Shown: piece by piece, positions 18,783 through 28,071 of the stretch
How positions within the stretch are numbered: position 1 is the stretch's first letter
How the letters are laid out: every line of letters begins with the position of its first letter
Assembly: GCA_021772055.1 (NCBI GenBank)
Contig: JAETNR010000020.1
Span: forward strand, 1 to 64,000
Reading direction: 5' to 3'
DNA from: Blautia sp.
GTDB lineage: Bacteria > Bacillota > Clostridia > Lachnospirales > Lachnospiraceae
DNA length: 64,000 nt
The notes under the pieces: generated by a model
What the model saw: the letters and a program-made list of their open reading frames with translations, nothing else
Told to the model about the DNA's origin: nothing
Databases searched by the model: none
Made by a program: the position numbers and the translations under genes

Positions 18783-19898
18783 ATGAATAACCGTGATCGC
18801 TTTCACGCAATCATGAACTACGAAAAACCGGACCGTATGCCTGCCGTCCACTTCGGATTTACCCCGGAGGTAATTGAAAAATGGGTGCAGGAAGGTCATT
18901 TAAGCAAGGATGTATTGAACCTGCCGGATTACTCCTTTGAACTGGAGGATATTGTCGGCGAAAAGCTTGGCTTTGATTTTGGATGGCATGCCTGCCGTCT
19001 GACTACCACCGAATTGTTTCCCTTTTTTGAGGAAAAACTTGTAGAACATCTTGACAATGGCTTTGATAAGGTATTAAACAGCGACGGGGTTTTTATCCTG
19101 CAAAAAGAAGGAGCAGGGTCTATCCCCGCAGAGATCGACCATCTTTTAAAAGACCGTGCATCCTGGAATCAGCATTACCTGCCGCGTCTCACCTATTCCG
19201 AAGACCGTTTTTCCCAGGATGAAATGAACTATCTTCTCTCCCAGCAGGAAAAAGGGAATCCCATCGGGCTCCACTGCGGAAGCCTTTGCGGACGGATCCG
19301 TGACTATCTGGGCATTACGGGAATGAGCTACATGATGGTGGATGATGAAGATCTGTTAGCGGAAATGTTTCAGCAGCTCGGTGAGCTTTGCGTAGCTTCT
19401 GTCCGCCGCTCCCTTAAGACCGGAATCCAGTTTGATTACGGTCATTTCTGGGAGGACATGTGCTATAAGAACGGTCCGTTGATCTCACCGGACTTCTTTG
19501 AGGAACACACAGCACCTTATTACCGTCAGATTGCAGATCTTCTGTCTGAGCACCACGTTTCCGTGGTGAGCGTTGACTGTGACGGACTTATTGACCGACT
19601 GATTCCTGTATGGCTGAAAAACGGGGTCAATACCATGTTCCCTATTGAGGTTGGTACCTGGGATTCCAGCATCGCGCCATGGAGGGAGCAATACGGAAAA
19701 GATCTCCGGGGCATCGGCGGAATGCGCAAGAAGCTTTTTTCCATGGATTATGCTGCGATTGACGGAGAGATAGAGCGTCTTTCCGCGCTGGCTTCTTTGT
19801 CAGGCTACATTCCCTGTCCTGACCACCGGATCCCGGTTGATGCCAAATGGGAAAACGTACAGTATTACTGTGAAAAAATCAAAAAAATTCAAGTCTGA
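18783..19898 (+). CDS. Uroporphyrinogen decarboxylase (URO-D) family protein
   Basis: URO-D/MtaA-like features: NRDRFHAIMNYEKPDRMPAVHFGF, ISPDFFEEHTAPYYRQIADLL, GYIPCPDHRIPVDAKWENVQYY. Confidence 0.8.
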   Translation: MNNRDRFHAIMNYEKPDRMPAVHFGFTPEVIEKWVQEGHLSKDVLNLPDYSFELEDIVGEKLGFDFGWHACRLTTTELFPFFEEKLVEHLDNGFDKVLNSDGVFILQKEGAGSIPAEIDHLLKDRASWNQHYLPRLTYSEDRFSQDEMNYLLSQQEKGNPIGLHCGSLCGRIRDYLGITGMSYMMVDDEDLLAEMFQQLGELCVASVRRSLKTGIQFDYGHFWEDMCYKNGPLISPDFFEEHTAPYYRQIADLLSEHHVSVVSVDCDGLIDRLIPVWLKNGVNTMFPIEVGTWDSSIAPWREQYGKDLRGIGGMRKKLFSMDYAAIDGEIERLSALASLSGYIPCPDHRIPVDAKWENVQYYCEKIKKIQV

Positions 19899-19913
19899 TA
19901 CTTTTTTACAGAA

Positions 19914-19957
19914 AATCAGGCGGAACCAGCTTTTGGAAAAGCAGGCTCCGCCTGATT
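19914..19957. terminator. Bidirectional terminator between URO-D and gntR genes
   Basis: aatcaggcgga/tccgcctgatt inverted repeat between convergent genes. Confidence 0.65.
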
Positions 19958-19969
19958 CTTATTGATCTT

Positions 19970-20644
19970 TTATTGAATTCCCTTGTAAATTTTCAGATCC
20001 AGCTCCACAATGCTGTCATAAGAATGCAGTGCTCCCTTGATATCCTTTGCCCGCATCTGCCGAACCATCTGAAGATGATAGGGAAAGGTCTGAAGCAAAA
20101 TAGCAAGATAATCAATTCCCGCTTTCTCACAATATCCGTATAATTCATTATCAAAAGCCTCATACATTCCGATCATATTGCATACCATGCCGGACATTTC
20201 CCGATTCTTATAACTTTCCGACAGTGTTTTATGAAATACATGATCCATCTCTTTGGGCATGATCCCGTCACGGGCGATTTCACACATCTCCGATGCGATC
20301 CGTTCCAGTTTATCCAGACGTTCCTCCGAAATGTCCGGAATCACCTTTTCCAGACAGTAGCGCTCCAGAACTGTTTTTATCTCAAACAGATCAAGAAAAT
20401 TCTTCAATGCCAGATAGACATTAAACTGCAAACCTTCCGCATGCTCTGCAACAAAGGTTCCCTTTCCCACTTTCACACAGACAGTTCCCTGTTTCTCCAG
20501 TTCCCGGATTGCCTCTCTAATCGTGGAACGTCCTACGCCCCACTTGCTTGCCAATACCCGTTCTCCCGGAAGCTTCTCTCCGGGCTGAAGCTTCTTGTCC
20601 TTGATGTACTGCACAATCTTGTCCGCCAAAGACGAATACAGCAT
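19970..20644 (-). CDS. GntR family (FadR-like) transcriptional regulator
   Basis: Winged HTH LADKIVQYIKDKKLQPGEKLPGERVLASKWGVGRSTIREAIRELEKQGTV plus FCD-like domain; start chosen at MLYSS after AGGAG. Confidence 0.88.
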   Translation of the reverse strand: MLYSSLADKIVQYIKDKKLQPGEKLPGERVLASKWGVGRSTIREAIRELEKQGTVCVKVGKGTFVAEHAEGLQFNVYLALKNFLDLFEIKTVLERYCLEKVIPDISEERLDKLERIASEMCEIARDGIMPKEMDHVFHKTLSESYKNREMSGMVCNMIGMYEAFDNELYGYCEKAGIDYLAILLQTFPYHLQMVRQMRAKDIKGALHSYDSIVELDLKIYKGIQ

Positions 20645-20706
20645 TCTTTTTTCTCCTGTTACATTGTTTTGCATGTTTTTCCTCACCATATGTTTCTACT
20701 AATATT

Positions 20707-20728
20707 GGGGCAAAAGAGCTTTTGCCCC
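20707..20728. promoter_or_regulatory. Dyad ggggcaaaag-ag-cttttgcccc upstream of gntR
   Basis: 10-bp perfect arms, 2-nt centre, between the end of the ABC operon and gntR. Confidence 0.35.
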
Positions 20729-20784
20729 CGAAGATATTTCCATTATAATGTATCTTTAAAGACTCCGTCAAGTAAACTGCCCCA

Positions 20785-23700
20785 TCATTCTACACTTTTC
20801 AGCGATTCCACCATGTCGATCTTCTTCAGCTTAAAGTGCATTGCCAGGTTCACTACAGCAGAAAACACACTGGTGAGCACAGCACAGTACAGGAAACTTA
20901 CAGGACGTACATTTCGCCCGAACATAACGGAATCCACCTCTACGGTAACGATAATAAAACGGTGGAGGATCACACCGAAGCCCGAACCGAAAATAATGCC
21001 AAGAATGGTCAGCAGGATATTTTCCCTCAGCACATACTGGGATACCTCTCCGTCAAAAAAGCCTAAGACCTTCAAAGTGGCAAGCTCCCGCTTTCGCTCT
21101 GTGATGTTGATGTTGTTCAGGTTATAAAGTACCACAAAGGCCAGCATACCTGCTGAAACGATCAGAACCACAATGACCAGGCCCAGGGTTCCAAGCATAC
21201 GGTCTACCTGCTCCGCAATGGTTGTGGTATAGGTAATGCTCAGAGCTGCCGGATAGGTAAGGATTTCCTGTCCGATGGCCTCCGCCTCTTCTTTGTATTC
21301 CTCCTTGAGAGTAAATTCAATATCCGGATAATCCGGTTTTTCACCAAAGGTTTCCTCATAGATCTTCGGGGTCATATAAACATAATGTCCCAGATAGTTC
21401 TCCGTAATGGCTGCAATTTTCACCTGATATGATTGATTCTCCCACTCCAGAGGCAGGATATCCCCCACCTTCAGGTTCATAAGGCTTGCTGTTTTCTCAC
21501 AGATCACAGCTCCCTCATCTGTAAGGTCATACCGCTCTCCGGTTTTTCTGTCTTTTAAGGTAACATCCTTGTGGAAATTATCCATATTTTCCGGCACGTA
21601 CACATAGGTACTGATATAGGAGGTTCCTTTTGGAATCTTCATGGTATTGAACTGCACCCTGGTAAAACGATCTATTTTTTCGTTCTCTGCAAGATAGGAA
21701 AACAGTTCCTTCCGTTCCTCTTCCGTGGCATCTTCATCGTCTATCACCGTACCGTCATAATGCTGCAGTTCCTGATACTGGCGCACCGGAATATCACTGA
21801 TAGAATCCCGGATGCCGAATCCGACCAGCATAAGCCCCATACTTCCGGATATACCGAAAATGGTCATAAACAGTCTCTTCTTATAGCGAAACAGATTTCT
21901 GAGGCAGGACTTCCAGGTAAAGTTCAAGTGCTTCCAGAAGAATGTCATCCGCTCGATCAGGACTCTCTTTCCTTCTTTTGGTGCAGGAGGCCGCATAAGG
22001 GAAGCCGGCGTCTCTGCAAGTACCCGGTAACAGGAGGAAACTGTGGCCCCTACCGTGCAGACAATTGCTGCCAGAGAAGCAATCAGCGCATATTTCCATT
22101 CATAATCAATCACCAGATTGCTGGCCATGTTGTGATACATGATCCCGTACGCCTTAATGATAATGTAGGGCAAAATCTTTTCCCCAATGAGAATCCCGAA
22201 AATACTGCCTCCCACAGTAGCCAGAAAAGCATAATTCAGATATTTTGAAGCAATGGCGTATTTGCCGTATCCAAGAGCCTTCAGCGTACCGATCTGAGTC
22301 CTTTGCTCTTCCACCATTCTGGTCATGGTGGTGAGGCTGATCAGGGCTGCCACCAGGAAAAAGATTACAGGAAATACTTCCCCGATATTCCGGATCCTGT
22401 CCGCATTATCTCCGTAATCCGAATATTCCGGCAGGTCAGAACGATTCGTCACATACCATTCCGGTACTTCCAGATCGTCGATTTCCTTTTGGGCGTCTGC
22501 AATTTTCTCCTCGCCATCTGCGATCTCTTCCTCTGCTTCTTTCTTTCCGTCTTCGTATTCCTTCCAGCCGTCTTCCAGCTCCTTTTCGGCATCCTCTATA
22601 TCTTTTTTCGCATCCTTTAGTTTCTGCTGGTTTTCTTTGATCTCTTTTTCTCCGTCAGAGAGTTTCTTTTCATTTTCTTCAATTTCCCGCTCTCCGTCAA
22701 GGAGTTCCTGTTCTTTTTCCGCAATTTTCCTCTCTCCGTCAAGGAGTTTCTGCTCATTTGCGGAAATCTCTTCCTGGGCGGAAGATAACTTTGCCTGGCT
22801 TGCGTTTACTGTATCCTGTGCAGCGGCAAGAGTCTGGTAATTCTTCTCCAGCTCTTTTTTGGCAGAAGCAGCTTCCTGTTCTTTGGAAGCAATGGTTTTC
22901 TCTCCTTCCAGAAGAGCGGCTTCCTGTTCGTCCAGCTGGATTCTGCCCTGTTCGATTTCCTTCTGGCCTGCCGAAAGGGCTGCTTCATTTTCTGCAAGTT
23001 CTGCTTTTTTCTGTTCCACCTGGGCAAGGCCGCCTTCGATGGAACCAAGGGCTGCTTCCAGTTCTGCCCGCTTCCCTGCCAGCTCTCCCTGTACACTCTG
23101 AAGCTTTTCCTCAAGAGCCGCAGCCGCTCCTCTGGCCTCCATAAGACCCGCCTGCGCCTGGGATAAAACAGCAGCCGCAGCGTCCAGTTCCTCCTGGGAT
23201 GCATTTCCGGCTTCCACTTCCTGGCTGAGCCTGTCATATTCCGCCTGGGCGGCATCCACTCCTGCCTGAGCCTGGGCGGCTGCTGCATTGGCAGCATCCA
23301 GGGCGCTTTCAAGCTCCGGAATCTGCGCCTCCCCTGCGGAAACCTGTTCAAGCCCGGCAAGGCACTGTTGCTTCTGTTCCGAAAGTTGGGTTTGCATCTG
23401 CTCCAGTTCTATCTTTCCGGAAGCAATCTGCGTTTTCGCCGCTTCGATTTCTTTTTGTTTGGCATCCAGAGTAGATCTTCCCTCAGAAATGGCCTTTTTT
23501 CCGGCTTCCACTTCCTGCTTTTTTGCGGAAAGCTGGGCAATGCCCTCTTCAAGTTCTGCCTCCCCGTCATGATACTGCTGCCATGCAGAAGCAAGCTTCG
23601 CCTTCTCCGGATTCAGCTGGGCCCATCCATCGGAAACCTTGGCCTTGGCATCGGAAAGCTGGGCTTTTCCATCTTCCAGCTCTTTTCTGGCGTCAGAGAG

Positions 23701-24699
23701 CTGGATCTTTCCGTCTTCCAGTTTTTTTCTGGCATCCTCCAGTTCCTTTTTGCCGTCTGCAATTTCTTTTTTGGCATCTTTCAATTCTTTTTTGCCGTCG
23801 TTATACTCTTTTTTTCCGTCTGAGAGTTCTTTTTCCCCGTCTTTTAATTTCTTCCAGGCATCAGCAAGCTCCTCATCCGCTTCCCTTTTCCCATCTTCCA
23901 GCTCTTTCCTGGCATCGGCAAGTTTTTCCTCTGCTTCCTCCATCACACTGTCATAGCGGATGCTGCACCGGATATCCACAATGCCCTCCACACGCTTCCC
24001 GATCTTATCCACAAGATTATCATAAGCGTCTGTATAACTGATCATTTCATCCGCATGATCCACCCGAAGATAGATCTGTGTATAAATTTCCTGGTCAAAA
24101 TCCTCCGGGAGCACATAAACAAATCCGTTGACCTCACCGGAGCCAAGTGTGGTATTTCCTCTGTTAAAGGATATGTAAAGAGGACTGCTGCCTATTCCCA
24201 CCACGGTAAATTCTTCTGTTTTTAAAAGTTCACTGTCCCCGTCCTGGCGGAATTTCAGCACATCGCCCACCTGATATCCCCGCTTGGATGCAAATACACT
24301 GTCCAGAAGACATTCCCCGCTCTTTTCAGGCAGACGACCCTCTGCAGCCGTAACCAGATTGATCCGGGCATCCATACATTCCACATGGACCACCTTCTGG
24401 TCATTTTCCTCACCGCAATACACATCCGCAGAAAAAGACCCAACAGCCTCTTCCACGCCTTCCACATTCTCCAGGGCTTCTATATCCTCCCCGGTAAGTC
24501 CCATGGTTCCTACGATTTTCATGTCCATCAGCTTCGCAGCATCATAATAGGCATCCCCGGAAAAGCGCATATCGGGAGAGGCGGCCTGTATCCCGGAAAA
24601 GAAAGCCACCCCCAGGGCAACGATAATAAAAATTGAAATAAATCTCGCCTTATTTTTGCGGATTTCCATCCAAAAATCTTTCTTCAATGCTTTTTTCAT
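20785..24699 (-). CDS. FtsX-like ABC transporter permease with very long extracytoplasmic coiled coil
   Basis: TM1 (ARFISIFIIVALGVAFFSGIQA), MacB-PCD-like region, ~500-aa heptad coiled coil, then FtsX TM clusters; paired with an ATPase gene upstream. Confidence 0.88.
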   Translation of the reverse strand: MKKALKKDFWMEIRKNKARFISIFIIVALGVAFFSGIQAASPDMRFSGDAYYDAAKLMDMKIVGTMGLTGEDIEALENVEGVEEAVGSFSADVYCGEENDQKVVHVECMDARINLVTAAEGRLPEKSGECLLDSVFASKRGYQVGDVLKFRQDGDSELLKTEEFTVVGIGSSPLYISFNRGNTTLGSGEVNGFVYVLPEDFDQEIYTQIYLRVDHADEMISYTDAYDNLVDKIGKRVEGIVDIRCSIRYDSVMEEAEEKLADARKELEDGKREADEELADAWKKLKDGEKELSDGKKEYNDGKKELKDAKKEIADGKKELEDARKKLEDGKIQLSDARKELEDGKAQLSDAKAKVSDGWAQLNPEKAKLASAWQQYHDGEAELEEGIAQLSAKKQEVEAGKKAISEGRSTLDAKQKEIEAAKTQIASGKIELEQMQTQLSEQKQQCLAGLEQVSAGEAQIPELESALDAANAAAAQAQAGVDAAQAEYDRLSQEVEAGNASQEELDAAAAVLSQAQAGLMEARGAAAALEEKLQSVQGELAGKRAELEAALGSIEGGLAQVEQKKAELAENEAALSAGQKEIEQGRIQLDEQEAALLEGEKTIASKEQEAASAKKELEKNYQTLAAAQDTVNASQAKLSSAQEEISANEQKLLDGERKIAEKEQELLDGEREIEENEKKLSDGEKEIKENQQKLKDAKKDIEDAEKELEDGWKEYEDGKKEAEEEIADGEEKIADAQKEIDDLEVPEWYVTNRSDLPEYSDYGDNADRIRNIGEVFPVIFFLVAALISLTTMTRMVEEQRTQIGTLKALGYGKYAIASKYLNYAFLATVGGSIFGILIGEKILPYIIIKAYGIMYHNMASNLVIDYEWKYALIASLAAIVCTVGATVSSCYRVLAETPASLMRPPAPKEGKRVLIERMTFFWKHLNFTWKSCLRNLFRYKKRLFMTIFGISGSMGLMLVGFGIRDSISDIPVRQYQELQHYDGTVIDDEDATEEERKELFSYLAENEKIDRFTRVQFNTMKIPKGTSYISTYVYVPENMDNFHKDVTLKDRKTGERYDLTDEGAVICEKTASLMNLKVGDILPLEWENQSYQVKIAAITENYLGHYVYMTPKIYEETFGEKPDYPDIEFTLKEEYKEEAEAIGQEILTYPAALSITYTTTIAEQVDRMLGTLGLVIVVLIVSAGMLAFVVLYNLNNINITERKRELATLKVLGFFDGEVSQYVLRENILLTILGIIFGSGFGVILHRFIIVTVEVDSVMFGRNVRPVSFLYCAVLTSVFSAVVNLAMHFKLKKIDMVESLKSVE

Positions 24700-24707
24700 T
24701 TACCCAC

Positions 24708-25424
24708 CTACCACTCGATTTCTTCTATGGGAGTCGGATGCTCATTCTCTGTCATTGAGGATACCTTGCCGTTTTTGATCCGGATCACTCTATCCGCCAT
24801 GGGGGTCAAAGCAGAGTTATGCGTAATGACGATCACCGTCATCCCCTTTTCCCTGCACATATCCTGAAGAAGCTTTAAAATCGCCTTGCCTGTCCGGTAG
24901 TCCAGAGCACCTGTAGGCTCGTCGCACAAAAGCAGCTTGGGGTTCTTGGCAAGAGCACGTGCAATGGAAACCCGCTGCTGTTCACCGCCTGACAGCTGCG
25001 CCGGGAAATTCCCGAGACGATCCCCAAGTCCCACTTCTTCCAGGACGGTCCTTGCATCCAGAGGTTCCTTACAGATCTGAAGGGCAAGTTCCACATTTTC
25101 CAGAGCTGTCAGATTTGGCACCAGATTATAAAACTGGAACACAAACCCGATATCCTCCCTCCGATACCCCGTAAGCTGCCGGTTATTATATTTTGCGACG
25201 TTATTTCCATCCACCCAGACGTCGCCGGAGGTTGCAGTATCCATCCCCCCAAGGATATTCAGAACCGTAGTCTTTCCGGCACCGCTGGGCCCTACAATGA
25301 CCACAAATTCCCCTTTCGCGATCTGAAAGCTGATTTCATCCACAGCAATGATCTTCACCTCTTTGGATCCGTAGATCTTGGATACTTTTTCCAGTTTCAC
25401 ATAATCTTCTTTCTGTCCGTTCAT
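24708..25424 (-). CDS. ABC transporter ATP-binding protein (LolD/MacB type)
   Basis: Walker [10 protein letters not shown], signature [15 protein letters not shown], Walker [13 protein letters not shown]. Confidence 0.95.
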   Translation of the reverse strand: MNGQKEDYVKLEKVSKIYGSKEVKIIAVDEISFQIAKGEFVVIVGPSGAGKTTVLNILGGMDTATSGDVWVDGNNVAKYNNRQLTGYRREDIGFVFQFYNLVPNLTALENVELALQICKEPLDARTVLEEVGLGDRLGNFPAQLSGGEQQRVSIARALAKNPKLLLCDEPTGALDYRTGKAILKLLQDMCREKGMTVIVITHNSALTPMADRVIRIKNGKVSSMTENEHPTPIEEIEW

Positions 25425-25445
25425 TCAGTCAATTCCTCGTTTTCT

Positions 25446-26084
25446 TTATATATTCGCTGCCGAACTGCTTCCGATCCTGTCGCATCCCGCTTTCAGAAAT
25501 TCTTCCATTGCTTCCGCACTTCTGATTCCTCCTGCTGCCTTTATTTTCACAGAAGGTCCGATATGCTCCTTAAAAAGTGCGATATCCTTAGGCTCAGCCC
25601 CCGCAGTTCCAAAGCCCGTAGAAGTTTTGATATAATCTGCACCTGCAGCTGTGACGATCCTGCAAAGCTCTGTTTTTTCTTCGTCCGTCAAATAGCAGGT
25701 TTCAATGATCACCTTCAGAATATGGTCTCCTGCAGCTTCCCGGAGCTTTTGAATTTCCGCCTCTACAGCCGCATAATCGCGGTTCTTTACATCGCAGAGA
25801 TTAACCACCATATCGATTTCATCCGCACCGTCCTTAAGGGCTGTTTTCACCTCGGCCACTTTTGCCTCCGTCACACTATAGCCAAGGGGAAAGCCTACTA
25901 CTGTACAGATGCGCACCTGGTTTCCGAAGGCTTCCCTGATTTTGGAAATATAGCAGGGCGGCACGCAGACAGATGCAGTTTTCAGTTCTATCGCTTCTTT
26001 ACATAACTGAACAATGTCCTCCCAGGAAGCGTACGCCTTTAACTGAGTATGATCCACATGGGATAAAATTTCCGTTTTCTTCAT
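25446..26084 (-). CDS. deoC: Deoxyribose-phosphate aldolase
   Basis: HVDHTQLKAYA, VGFPLGYSVTEAKVAE, YIKTSTGFGTAGA, VKIKAAGGIRS. Confidence 0.95.
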   Translation of the reverse strand: MKKTEILSHVDHTQLKAYASWEDIVQLCKEAIELKTASVCVPPCYISKIREAFGNQVRICTVVGFPLGYSVTEAKVAEVKTALKDGADEIDMVVNLCDVKNRDYAAVEAEIQKLREAAGDHILKVIIETCYLTDEEKTELCRIVTAAGADYIKTSTGFGTAGAEPKDIALFKEHIGPSVKIKAAGGIRSAEAMEEFLKAGCDRIGSSSAANI

Positions 26085-26133
26085 GAATATCTCCTTTCTT
26101 TCATCAGAATTGCACCTTCCGGATTTTTACTTC

Positions 26134-26583
26134 CTATGACTCCAGATTTTTTCCTGTGAAGCTGAAAGGCAGTAATTCCGAGAGCGCATAAGTTTGATGA
26201 TCCTCCAAAGATCTCGGCAGAATAATTTCAAAAGTTTCCGGCTCACAGAATTCTGCCATTACCTGTCTGCAAATGCCGCAGGGTGCACAGTACTCAAACT
26301 CGGGAGCATCTTTCCCCTTCCCTGCAATGGCAATGGCACGGAACTCCCTTTCTCCTTCGGACACTGCTTTGAAAAAGGCCGTCCGCTCTGCGCAGCAGCA
26401 GGCGCCGTAGGATGCATTTTCTATGTTGCAGCCCTGATAAATCCTGCCGTCCTTTGTCAGAAGTGCAGCACCTACCTGAAAACCGGAATATGGAGCATAA
26501 GCTTTTCTTTTTGCCTCAAAGGCTGCCTTTATCAGTTTCTGCTTTATTTCTTCCGTCATTTCTTTTTGCCTCCTTCCTATCAT
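26134..26583 (-). CDS. cdd: Cytidine deaminase
   Basis: YAPYSGFQVGAALL, GCNIENASYGACCCAERTAF, CAPCGICRQVMAEF; true start may be MTEEIKQ at 26559. Confidence 0.94.
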   Translation of the reverse strand: MIGRRQKEMTEEIKQKLIKAAFEAKRKAYAPYSGFQVGAALLTKDGRIYQGCNIENASYGACCCAERTAFFKAVSEGEREFRAIAIAGKGKDAPEFEYCAPCGICRQVMAEFCEPETFEIILPRSLEDHQTYALSELLPFSFTGKNLES

Positions 26584-26602
26584 TAAAGATTATTGTACCA
26601 CA

Positions 26603-26639
26603 AAAAGGCACTGCCTGGAAATCCCCGGCAATGCCTTTT
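26603..26639. terminator. Terminator hairpin downstream of the SASP gene region
   Basis: aaaaggcactgcc...ggcaatgcctttt. Confidence 0.55.
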
Positions 26640-26649
26640 CACTTATTTT

Positions 26650-26859
26650 TCACTTTTTCTTTTTCCGTGTCATGAGACCTCCGATACGTCCTGTCTCTTT
26701 TGCGGAAAGACTTTTCCAGCCGCTCTCCAGTACCTTGTCAAGAAGCCCCAGTTCCCTGGCAATTTCGTACTTCATCTCTTCGTCTCTGTTAAGCTCTCCC
26801 TTTCGAAATGCTTCCACTTCCTTATCTTTATTCAATGTCCTCACACTCCTTGCTTTCAT
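26650..26859 (-). CDS. Small acid-soluble spore protein, alpha/beta type (divergent)
   Basis: MKYEIARELGLLDKVLESGWKSLSAKETGRIGGLMTRKKKK resembles the alpha/beta SASP core. Confidence 0.7.
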   Translation of the reverse strand: MKARSVRTLNKDKEVEAFRKGELNRDEEMKYEIARELGLLDKVLESGWKSLSAKETGRIGGLMTRKKKK

Positions 26860-26953
26860 TCACAGTTCCGCCGGGGCGAAAATCTGTTCCTTCTTTGTTT
26901 CTTTTGGAGTATGGACATTTTCCGGGAAGAATATACATCCCGGGGCAAATGTT

Positions 26954-27136
26954 TTATTTCGGAATGACGATGGCTGCAATGATATATGCCCAGATTCCTG
27001 CACCGCCTATGCAGGTAAAAATAATCCATGCAAGACGTACCAGGGTAGGGTCAATGTTAAAATATTCCGCAATGCCTCCGCATACGCCGCAGAGCATGCA
27101 ATTTACAGATGATTTGTAAAGTCGTTTGTCTCTCAT
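26954..27136 (-). CDS. PspC domain protein
   Basis: LYKSSVNCMLCGVCGGIAEYFNIDPTLVRLAWIIFTCIGGAGIWAYIIAAIVIPK. Confidence 0.9.
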   Translation of the reverse strand: MRDKRLYKSSVNCMLCGVCGGIAEYFNIDPTLVRLAWIIFTCIGGAGIWAYIIAAIVIPK

Positions 27137-27210
27137 TTGATATTCCTCTCTTTCCTCATATTAGATACAAAAGTAACTGTTCCGTGCCTTCACGGCTGCA
27201 CTCATTTTCT

Positions 27211-28071
27211 TCATGCTTCAAAGCTTAACCGGACTTCTCCGATACCGCACTCCAGATCAATTTCTCCTGCGGAACCCGGATAAGTGATTTCCTTTTCTTT
27301 CGCAAAACCGCTGTAGCTGTCGTCTGCAATGGTAATATCTCCGATTCCGCATTCCAGATGATAATCATAGTCCTCTACTTTGCCTTTTATGGAAAGGGAA
27401 AGGCTGCCGATTCCGCATTCTCCGTCAATTTTCCGGGCAGTCACTCCGGTAAGCTCTGCGTTTCCGGTACCAACCTCCACATCCAGGCTTTTCACAGTGA
27501 TGGAATCTCTGTTGGTAAATTCTCCCGCACCGATTTCGATTTCCATCTTATCTGCCATAAGATCTCCCTGAATCTCAACGCTCCCGGCTCCTACACAAAT
27601 CTCCAGTTTAGAAAAATTTTTCCCTATCGGATAAGAAACCGTTACGGAGCGGCCGCTTTTCTTTTTCGTACTTTTAATCTTTAATCCGGAAGAACCGGTT
27701 TCTACTTTTACGCTTTGGGAGGAATCGTTTTCGACCTCCACCAGTATCTTATCTCCGCTATATGTCTGAAGTATCAGTTCGTCATAGCGAAGGTCGATCT
27801 CCATATTCTCTGCGGCTTCCACCTGATACGTTCTGATTCCTCCGCTTTCGTCGGATGCCGCTTCCTGATGATTTCCGTCATCATCGTCATCCCAGTCAAA
27901 ATCCCAGTCTCCGTCCAAAACCATATAATCAGCCACCCTGGTAACATTTTTTTTCACCTCAGGAATATCTTTTCCGGAAGCGCCCATTGCTACTCCTGCT
28001 GCGGAAAATCCAATTCCTACCGCCAGAAACGTGCAAGCCAATACCATCATGATCCTGATGAATTTTCTCAT
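27211..28071 (-). CDS. DUF4097-like beta-repeat protein
   Basis: N-terminal membrane anchor and repeating short beta elements (KLEICVGAGSVEIQGDLMADKMEIEIGAGEF...SLDVEVGTGNAEL). Confidence 0.75.
   Translation of the reverse strand: MRKFIRIMMVLACTFLAVGIGFSAAGVAMGASGKDIPEVKKNVTRVADYMVLDGDWDFDWDDDDDGNHQEAASDESGGIRTYQVEAAENMEIDLRYDELILQTYSGDKILVEVENDSSQSVKVETGSSGLKIKSTKKKSGRSVTVSYPIGKNFSKLEICVGAGSVEIQGDLMADKMEIEIGAGEFTNRDSITVKSLDVEVGTGNAELTGVTARKIDGECGIGSLSLSIKGKVEDYDYHLECGIGDITIADDSYSGFAKEKEITYPGSAGEIDLECGIGEVRLSFEA

Noticed and set aside
22806-23360. 184-aa minus-strand ORF in another frame of the FtsX gene
   Set aside because: Frame-shifted shadow of the coiled-coil repeat
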